DNA from: Stramonita haemastoma
Lineage: Eukaryota > Mollusca > Gastropoda > Neogastropoda > Muricidae
Direction of reading: 5' to 3'
DNA: 15,000 nt
NCBI GenBank assembly: GCA_030674155.1
Contig: CM060323.1
Coordinates: 49,852,861 to 49,867,860 of the forward strand
Numbering within the stretch: the stretch's first letter is position 1; each line of letters starts with the position of its first letter. This document shows positions 8,968-15,000 of the stretch, piece by piece. A program made the position numbers and the translations under genes. The notes below the pieces were generated by a model. The model worked only from the letters and a program-made list of their open reading frames with translations, made no database searches and was not told the DNA's origin.

Positions 8968-9059
8968 AATCAGTTCTAGCACAGCACACTGTTTGTGATA
9001 ATCATTGTTCTCTAATCAGTTCTAGCACAGCACACTGTTTGTGATAACCATTGTTCTCT
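8968..9059. repeat. 46-bp tandem duplication, two copies, one mismatch
   Basis: The unit AATCAGTTCTAGCACAGCAC...ATTGTTCTCT occupies 8968-9013 and 9014-9059. The only difference seen is AATCATT versus AACCATT. Near-identity means a recent event, unlike the decayed arrays elsewhere in the window. It lies about 80 bp beyond the stop of the broken OTU/DDE gene. Confidence 0.93.
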
Positions 9060-9137
9060 GCAGCTAAACAGTAACGACTGCTAACACACACAACCCCCTC
9101 CCCATCCCACCCTCCCCACACAGCCTTGCAGCCAGTT

Positions 9138-10052
9138 CTAGTCTGTCTCCTCCCCACTGTCACAGTCGTTCACATCCAGCTCCTCCAGACGGTCCACCTG
9201 GCTGACCAAGGTCGGCAGGTTGTTGTAGAAGGGATGGAGCTCCTCTGGAATCACATCTCAGTGACACAGGGAAAGTAGGTCTTGCTTCTTGGCCTCTGAA
9301 ATGGGCAGCTTGCCCTGGTAACGAGGCTTGATGATCTGCCCCAGAGATGGCTGCCTCCTCCTTGCTGAGGGTGTTGAGAGACAGAGCTGGTGGTAATCAC
9401 TATCATCAAAGTCGTACTTGAAAAACATGGTGTCTTGGCCTTTGCTGAAGTGGATCACCTTCATCTTCAGCCAGCTCACTCACTTGCTGTGCCTGTCCAC
9501 CTTGGTGTTGCGGATGACCTGTGATGCCAGGTGCTTGAAGTCAAGGATCTGACTGAACCGAATGGGGACGACAGTGTAGGGGTTGTGCCGCCTCGCCATG
9601 CGGAAAATAATGTCCCAGCCACTGGGAGTGTACACAGGGCTTGCTTTTTGTGCAAATGCAATTGCTGAGTGCATAGAATCACATTCCATCTGCGTATGGC
9701 TGGTCTCCAGGTACTTGTGGGTGACTGAAGTGATAGTGGGAACTTGCTCGAGGGCATACAGGATGGCTACTGCTAAGTACTGATTGCGATTTTGTCCTCC
9801 ACAGCAGTCTGAATAGAGCACAACCTCTTTCACTGACACTGGAAGGGACTGGAAGTAGAGAAGAAGGCAAGAGGCAATTTCCACTGAGCCCCTCTTTCCA
9901 TTTGTCTCATCCCAAACATAGCAGGTTGCCTTTCCATCTGCCAGAGAATACACCGTGAAATTGTACACAGAGAGCTTGCGCTTGTAGTACAAATGGCTCA
10001 CAAGGCCGCATGGGGTTGGAAGAGCAGCCTGAAGGTCAAGGGTAAACAACAT
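9138..10052 (-). other. RNase H/DDE-like core (DUF7869-like) and C-terminal tail, with two TGA interruptions
   Basis: The longest clean piece is 190 codons (9480-10052). It carries three acidic sites expected of an RNase H-fold nuclease or transposase: Asp in FTLDLQAALPTP (codon 10035-10037), Asp in YSDCCGGQNRN (9807-9809), and Glu or Asp in HTQMECDSMH (9684-9686 or 9678-9680). After a TGA at 9480-9482 the same frame continues with VSWLKMKVIHFSKG, FFKYDFDDSDYHQL and PISEAKKQDLLSLC. It meets a second TGA at 9258-9260, then runs VIPEELHPFYNNLP to a Glu/Asp-rich end and TAG at 9138-9140. The post-stop segments read like the normal tail of this family, so the TGAs are nonsense changes rather than the true end. 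Both could be CGA-to-TGA changes at former CpG sites. The core looks catalytically complete; the whole gene does not. Confidence 0.72.
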
Positions 10053-10930
10053 GGATGGACGAATCTTGTTTGGCCAGCTCCTTGTCTTTTGCCTTCTCCT
10101 CTCTTGCTCTTAGTTTCATCTGGGTGTGCCTCTGGTATTCCTTTTCCTCATCTTCTGTTACGCCTTCTTTAAGTTTTGCCGCATTGTTCACACACACTAG
10201 GCACTGATCTTTCTTTGGTTTTGTGGAAGGACAAATTGAAATCTGAATTGAATACATCTCTGTATTTACGATAAGACACTGGAGTGTTTCCCTCAGCCTG
10301 GCATTTCTCCTTGTACAGATAGTACATGTTGGTGACGGTGAGAGCAAGGTCAAGGTACTGTCTCCTGGTGTCCTTTCTGGTGTAGTGACTCTCAACACAG
10401 GGGAAGGATCGGATGTGCTCTCGTACGTCTTCCACCGCGGCTGTCTGTGTCCTGTTGTGAGCTGGGTGTTTTCCTCGTCCATCACCTCCTGTAAAGGTGC
10501 CCATGTCGCTGTTGGCCATGGCGTGGTTGACATAGCCCTCTCCAACATCCAGGGTCGCAAGAAAAAGCTTCTTGCACACCTTGATCCTGCTGCCATTGAT
10601 GGTGAAGTGAAAGACTCTGGCTACGCTGCGTTTCTTGGGTAATGGGCACTTGTCCTTGCCGAGTATGGTCTTGCTCTCTTGTTCAGTAATATTTGAGCAT
10701 ACAAACTGCTTTTGTCTGTCATAGGATGGCAAGGCATAGAACACGTCGAAAATTGCCTGGCGGTCATCATTTTCAATTTTTTTTACAATCAAACCTGCAT
10801 TTGGTGCGGTCAGCAGAGCGGATTTCCTTTTGCTGAATGGTTTTTCCTGACTGAGCTACATGTTCTTTACCTTGCAGCTTCAGAGCCTTTCTAACGTTCT
10901 TTTTCCACGTTTGTGGGTTGGCAGAACGTT
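10053..10930 (-). other. Middle region of the DUF7869-like part (Cys/basic, SHY, KKDQC segments)
   Basis: From about 10919 downward the minus strand encodes NPQTWKKNVRKALKLQGKEH, then RTKCRFDC. After a one-base shift in the run at 10777-10784 it continues with ENDDRQAIFDVFYALPSYDR, FHFTINGSRIKVCKKLFLAT, HIRSFPCVESHYTRKDTRR, and YLDLALTVTNMYYLYKEKC. A second one-base shift at 10219-10222 restores KKDQCLVC and a long Lys/Glu helix (about ELAKQD at its end). These blocks occur in this order in DUF7869-type proteins, usually upstream of the DDE-like core. The Cys residues could bind zinc or nucleic acid, which is an inference. Neither shift lies at a position with splice-site consensus, and each is repaired by removing a single A, so introns are unlikely. 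Confidence 0.7.
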
Positions 10931-11099
10931 TCCTTGACAGTTTCGTTTTTGGTGGGGTGTTGTAGAGGCCCTGCTTTCTTGGGGTGGAATGCTGCTGAGG
11001 AGACCCTGGAGATGCATGGCTTGCTGAAGTGTCAGGGAAGGTGTCATTCTGTGTCACACCACTTGAGTCATAGCTGGACTGCTCTGTGGGCTGCAGAAT

Positions 11100-11520
11100 G
11101 AACATGCAGGCATCATAGTGTTGAGGGTCGCATTGAAACAGGGCAAGACTGATATTGGGTTTTGTCAATTCTCCTGCGTCCTTGTTTATCGGCTCCACAT
11201 TGAGTGTAGACCCCCGGCTTGTGAAGATCTCTACATGCCTTTTAGTCCATTCTGCCAGGACCAGTGGCAAGAGATCGGCAATGCTTGTGGACCATCTGCC
11301 TCCAGTCCGGAGATCCTCGATGGCATCGATGTAGGCAGTGTTGTCCATGCCACGTGCCTCAGCCCCCAGAAATAGCATGAACAGCTGCCTCTCTGTCATG
11401 AGAAGATCACACAGCTTGGCCCGTAGTTCACTCGCTGTTACGCCTTTGATGTGTGTCACTGCGGCTTCAAAAAAGCAATTGCCATCAGCTTGATCGGAAC
11501 GCGAACGTATCCATTTGATC
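11100..11520 (-). other. OTU-like cysteine protease domain within the broken gene
   Basis: Minus-strand translation shows DGNCFFEAAV (catalytic Cys codon at 11475-11477), then ELRAKLCDLLMTE, a GGRWSTSIADLLPLVLAEW segment, and CDPQHYDAC with the probable catalytic His codon at 11118-11120. The order and spacing (Asp-Gly-Asn-Cys, an LR-containing helix, a G-x-W then D-x-x-P-x-x-L-A segment, and terminal H-Y-D) match the ovarian tumour (OTU) deubiquitinase fold. The reading frame holding the Cys motif is the same as the one holding the His motif and runs on into the linker and the KCRFDC motif downstream. The strand leading into the Cys motif (GYVRVPIK) lies in another frame, so one base appears to be missing near 11487. 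OTU enzymes cleave ubiquitin or related chains. The key residues are kept, but the frameshift would separate the domain from its N-terminus. Activity is not demonstrated. Confidence 0.75.
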
Positions 11521-11862
11521 CAAGGAGGTTGTCAAGTGAGGTTTGGTGGACCAATGTCTCTTTTTGACGCTTTTTAGCCTCTTCCAAGCTCGCACGTTTT
11601 GCTGCATCTAGTGCATTGTCAGCTGATTGTTTCACTTTATTAATAAGCGGCTCATCATCACTTGAACACTCAGTCCTGTATTTGCGTCTGAGAGCAGACA
11701 ACGGCTCATCCTCCTCCTCCTCGTCCTCACTGGGGAGCACTGCCTCCTCCGGCTGATAGTCAGCTCCTTCCGCCATTGACACCGCGGCTGTAAACAACAA
11801 CACAGTTGCATCAGCAATGAACATATTACTTAAATAATAAAACTATCTCTCTCAATTACTTA

Positions 11863-11992
<130 letters not shown>

Positions 11993-11994
11993 TG

Positions 11995-12024
11995 CGTAAC
12001 TTATATAACATCGCTTGTATTACA
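11995..12024. repeat. 30-bp anchor repeat, copy 1
   Basis: CGTAACTTATATAACATCGC followed by TTGTATTACA recurs at 12178-12207 with two differences. The two copies flank the central CA tract. Confidence 0.88.
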
Positions 12025-12037
12025 CACACACACACAC

Positions 12038-12121
<84 letters not shown>

Positions 12122-12177
12122 TACACACACACACACGCGCGCACAAACGCATGCACACAAGCACGCGCGCGCGCGCT
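12021..12177. repeat. (CA)n tract ending in CACGCGCG-type repeat
   Basis: Pure CA to about 12108, then CA with AAAC, ATAC and CGCGCG variants. The CG-alternating end at 12137-12142 and 12165-12176 is a candidate Z-DNA segment. Confidence 0.93.
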
Positions 12178-12207
12178 CGTAACTTTTATAACGTCGCTTG
12201 TATTACA
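12178..12207. repeat. 30-bp anchor repeat, copy 2
   Basis: CGTAACTTTTATAACGTCGC followed by TTGTATTACA, 183 bp downstream of copy 1 in the same orientation. Confidence 0.88.
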
Positions 12208-12238
12208 AACGAACACATACATGCACAGAGATAAGATT

Positions 12239-12817
<579 letters not shown>

Positions 12818-12868
12818 TGACAGAAAAATAAAACATCATTACCTTTTGAGATAAATGCGATGAAAAAT

Positions 12869-13004
12869 GGCTGGAAAATCCAACTGGGAAAGTGTGTTGC
12901 TTCTTCAATTGAAAATCGCAAAGTGGGAAGAACAAAGGCTGGATAATTCGATTGAGAAAATGTGTTGCTTCTTCAAATGAAACTGGCAAAATGGGAAGAA
13001 AACT
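12869..13004. repeat. 68-bp diverged tandem duplication
   Basis: GGCTGGAAAATCCAACTGGG at 12869 and GGCTGGATAATTCGATTGAG at 12937 begin two 68-bp units. They share AAA, TGTGTTGCTTCTTCAA, TGAAA and GGGAAGAA at matching positions, with about 75-80 percent identity by eye. Confidence 0.82.
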
Positions 13005-13540
13005 GCTGTGTCCAGAAAATCGTCCCTAGTAGTGGGAACCAAATTAAGGAGCCGTTCCCACGCTGGAAATGCTGATAGTACCAACCGGACAGGTGCCAGA
13101 TGCACATCTCTCAACACCAAGTTTACACTAGCAGACCGCCGACGCTACCTGCTACAAGTCGGTATCTTGCACTTGCTATGTTTTGACCTGTGGGAAGAGA
13201 TGAGTCATCAACAAAAATTGTGTGCTATAACTCCGTAACTTCAGAATCTGAGTTCTAGCAGTACTCTGCCAGGAAAATGCGTGCTTTTCTGTCACTGCTA
13301 TAAGTCATGATAGCAAGATACGTACATTTAGCACCCACACTTGTCTGTTGCCCGGTAAAACAAAGCGAGCTATAAGTCTGGAACTTTACTTAAGTAATTT
13401 TTGCTGTCAAAAGAACCAGGGATATAAGATAATTGATTTAGATTTTAATTAATAACTCAATCAATTTTACTAAAAACGAAAATCTGACATCGCCATCGGA
13501 AAGAGGAAGTCGAAATCTATCAGAAGAGTATAAAATCTCA
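13005..13540. other. Unassigned sequence with recurring CTGCTATAAGTC-like motifs
   Basis: No gene is seen. Related short motifs occur at about 13151 (CTGCTACAAGTC), 13223 (GTGCTATAACTCCGTAACTT), 13251 (GTTCTAGCAG), 13299 (CTGCTATAAGTC) and 13368 (GAGCTATAAGTCTGGAACTT). They resemble the 8055/13585 repeat and suggest an old decayed array. Confidence 0.4.
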
Positions 13541-13585
13541 AAATTGAAAAAAATCGAGTTACTGACTTCTAGCAGTCAGCCCTCG
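13540..13585 (-). repeat. Dispersed repeat starting CGAGGGCTGACTGCTAGAA (copy 2)
   Basis: Inverted relative to copy 1 at 8055 and again abutting ATGT repeats (13586 onward). The distal boundary is unclear because similarity fades into A/T-rich sequence. Confidence 0.65.
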
Positions 13586-13660
13586 GTATGTATGTATGTA
13601 AATATGTATGTATGTATGTATGCATGCATGCATGTATGTATGTATTATATGTATATGTAT

Positions 13661-13722
<62 letters not shown>

Positions 13723-13800
13723 ACACGCATATCTCTGAGTGTGTGTGTGTGTGTAAGTGTTTGTGTCTGTTTGTGTGCACACAACTGTGCGCGCGCGTGT
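13586..13800. repeat. Compound microsatellite: (ATGT)n, (CA)n, (TA)n, (GT)n
   Basis: ATGT and ATGC units run to about 13648, CA at 13661-13670, pure TA at about 13671-13720, GT at about 13738-13756 and degenerate GT to 13800, followed by (CTGC)n. Tyr/Ile open frames are artefacts. Confidence 0.93.
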
Positions 13801-14044
13801 CTGCCTGCCTGCCTGTCTGCCTGTGTATTTCATGTACACGCTCCTGTATATGGTGGTAAATATATATGAGCATTGTATATGCTCACACTAACCTCTGCCT
13901 GTACTCTAATCTATTATAGGCCTTGCATTCGTCCGCACGTGGTGTGCATATACAAGCCGTGCCTTTTCTGTCTGTGCGCCAGTAGATGCCTCAATCCTGT
14001 CTGAGGGACGTCTTTTCCTTCTTGCTTTCTATTAACAAGGGGTT
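13801..14044. other. Unassigned sequence
   Basis: A short (CTGC)n/(CTGT) run at about 13801-13825, then ordinary DNA. No gene is recognised. Confidence 0.4.
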
Positions 14045-14270
14045 CCATAACCTACACGGTCGATGGGGAGCGAGATGTCAGAGACCTCAGCTTTTTCTAA
14101 GGGCCAGTATTTTTTTAGGGCAGCGCCCATCTCCTCTCCCTCGCTGCTTTATCATCCCTGACCCTAGAGAGGGCAGGTATCCATTTAGAGCTGAGTGAAC
14201 TTGAGAGCTGTAGTGAAGCCAAGGCGCACGAACTGTCACCCATCCCAAAGCTAACCCTCTTCTAGTTAAA
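14045..14270 (-). mobile_element. Truncated copy 2 of the 5S-like SINE
   Basis: It matches copy 1 throughout the body at roughly 80 percent: CCATAACCTAC, GGGGAGCGAG, TCAGAGACCTCAGCTT, GGGCCAGTAT, CATCTCCTCTCCCTCGCTGC, CCTGACCCTA, GAGGGCAGGTA, CCCATTTA/TCCATTTA, GAAGCCAAGGC and CACCCATCC. The 5' head breaks off within the 5S-like region near 14265, so the tRNA-like A box is missing. This is typical 5' truncation. Confidence 0.72.
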
Positions 14271-14420
14271 ATAACCGACAAATAACGGGGACATGGAATC
14301 CGTCCTCAGAGTTGTGCCAGTGACGTCTTTTCCTCGTGTCTAGCCTGTCTTAGATCATTAAAAAAAAAAAGAAGTATATAGCGGAAAGGTGACATTTTGT
14401 TGAGGGGAAAACACGGAATC

Positions 14421-14660
<240 letters not shown>

Positions 14661-14670
14661 GGTAAGAGAG

Positions 14671-14726
<56 letters not shown>

Positions 14727-14728
14727 GG

Positions 14729-14811
<83 letters not shown>

Positions 14812-14880
14812 CAGAGATAGAGACAGATAGAAAGAGACAGACAGAGACAGAGAGAAAAAGACAGAGAGATAGAGAGAGCA
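14661..14880. repeat. (GA)n microsatellite with GACA variants
   Basis: About 215 bp of GA-rich repeat, pure at the left and increasingly GACAGA to the right. Ser/Leu-rich frames on minus are artefacts. Confidence 0.95.
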
Positions 14881-15000
14881 CACGAGGAGGTGGCCAGTGT
14901 GTGTAGGCCTGGCTCGACACCTCTCCACCTCTCTCTGATTAATCAAAGTAATTATACAGATGGCATCCAGCGTGCTGTCGACAGGGAAAGAAAGCCACAA
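14881..15000. other. Unassigned window end
   Basis: Non-repetitive sequence is cut by the window edge. A minus-strand open frame enters from beyond the window but shows no recognised motif and runs directly into the GA repeat. Confidence 0.3.

Larger units (their letters stand above)
9138..11776 (-). pseudogene. Broken OTU-protease / DUF7869-like (DDE-type) fusion gene, probably transposon-derived
   Basis: The colinear minus-strand reading is about 880 codons with no visible intron. Domains in order: acidic N-terminus (MAEGADYQPEEA, then an E/D run), a K/A/E-rich helix, an OTU cysteine-protease domain, a Ser/Pro and basic linker, a segment starting NPQTWKKNVRK with a Cys pair (KCRFDC), a middle region with HFTINGSRIKVCKKLF and VESHYTRKDT, a KKDQC..C motif, a charged helix, then an RNase H/DDE-like core. 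The middle and core regions match from memory the metazoan DUF7869-type proteins, many of them repetitive and annotated as uncharacterised. The frame is interrupted six times: a missing base near 11487, extra bases at the T runs 10777-10784 and 10219-10222 and near 10041-10052, and TGA codons at 9480-9482 and 9258-9260. The final stop is TAG at 9138-9140. I chose the ATG at 11774-11776; an in-frame ATG at 11822-11824 would add 16 residues. It is most likely a decayed element gene; sequencing error is possible because three of the shifts are near homopolymers. DNA transposition is inferred, not shown. Confidence 0.75.

Noticed and set aside
10773..10792. Programmed ribosomal frameshifting at the A8 run
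   Set aside because: Three other similar shifts and two nonsense codons occur in the same gene, so decay or error is simpler; no conserved downstream structure was evident.
9583..11375. Plus-strand open frames opposite the OTU/DDE gene (for example 10385-10642)
   Set aside because: Antisense shadows; the minus strand carries recognisable motifs in order.
10036..11490. Introns explaining the frame changes
   Set aside because: Family blocks continue directly across each break with a one-base adjustment; there is no room for an intron.

Overview
This window looks like nuclear DNA of an invertebrate animal, most likely a mollusc and perhaps a gastropod. The reasons are very dense microsatellites ((GA)n, (CA)n, (AT)n, (ATGT)n), retroposon fragments in several states of decay, and one intronless gene-like stretch that resembles a transposon-associated protein family common in mollusc and arthropod genomes. 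No operons, bacterial-type promoters, CRISPR arrays or intact RNA genes are seen. The organism call is an inference from style; no intact conserved host gene is present to confirm it.

The main coding content is on the minus strand at about 9138-11776 (up to 11824 with the first ATG). Read 5' to 3' on that strand it gives an acidic N-terminus, a charged helix, an OTU-type cysteine protease domain (catalytic Cys motif DGNC, catalytic His in QHYD), a basic linker, the Cys/basic N-terminal part of a DUF7869-like protein, and finally an RNase H/DDE-like core (LDLQ, YSDCCGGQNRN, MECDSMH). The parts lie in one colinear stretch of about 2.64 kb, but the frame is broken by four single-base indels and two in-frame TGA codons. 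It is either a decayed mobile-element gene or a gene carrying assembly errors. The OTU plus DDE-like fusion is the most interesting item here.

Layout: 1-1890 is a diverged local duplication whose second copy holds a 3' fragment of a LINE, followed by GT-rich microsatellites. 1891-2985 is mostly unassigned, with a short degenerate repeat near 2254-2400. 3271-4240 is a degenerate array of about seven units of 80-90 bp, interrupted by a minus-strand SINE whose head combines a tRNA-like A box with a 5S rRNA-like segment. 4240-5230 is unassigned. 5234-5580 is (AT)n followed by (GA)n. 5980-6975 is a second degenerate minisatellite with units of about 37-47 bp. 7058-7265 is (GA)n abutting a truncated SINE tail. 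7857-8054 is a long (ATGT)n tract abutting a repeat that recurs inverted at 13585. 8968-9059 is a near-perfect 46-bp tandem duplication just beyond the 3' end of the broken gene. 11863-12348 is a compound CT/CA/GA microsatellite block. 12349-12702 is an essentially full-length tRNA-derived SINE. 12869-13004 is a 68-bp tandem duplication. 13586-13780 is compound microsatellite. 14045-14270 is a second, truncated copy of the 5S-like SINE. 14421-14880 is GA-rich with a retroposon-tail-like insert.

Every orientable element (LINE, both SINE families, the OTU/DDE gene) lies on the minus strand, and most microsatellites sit at retroposon 3' ends. This suggests that insertions seeded or targeted the simple repeats.
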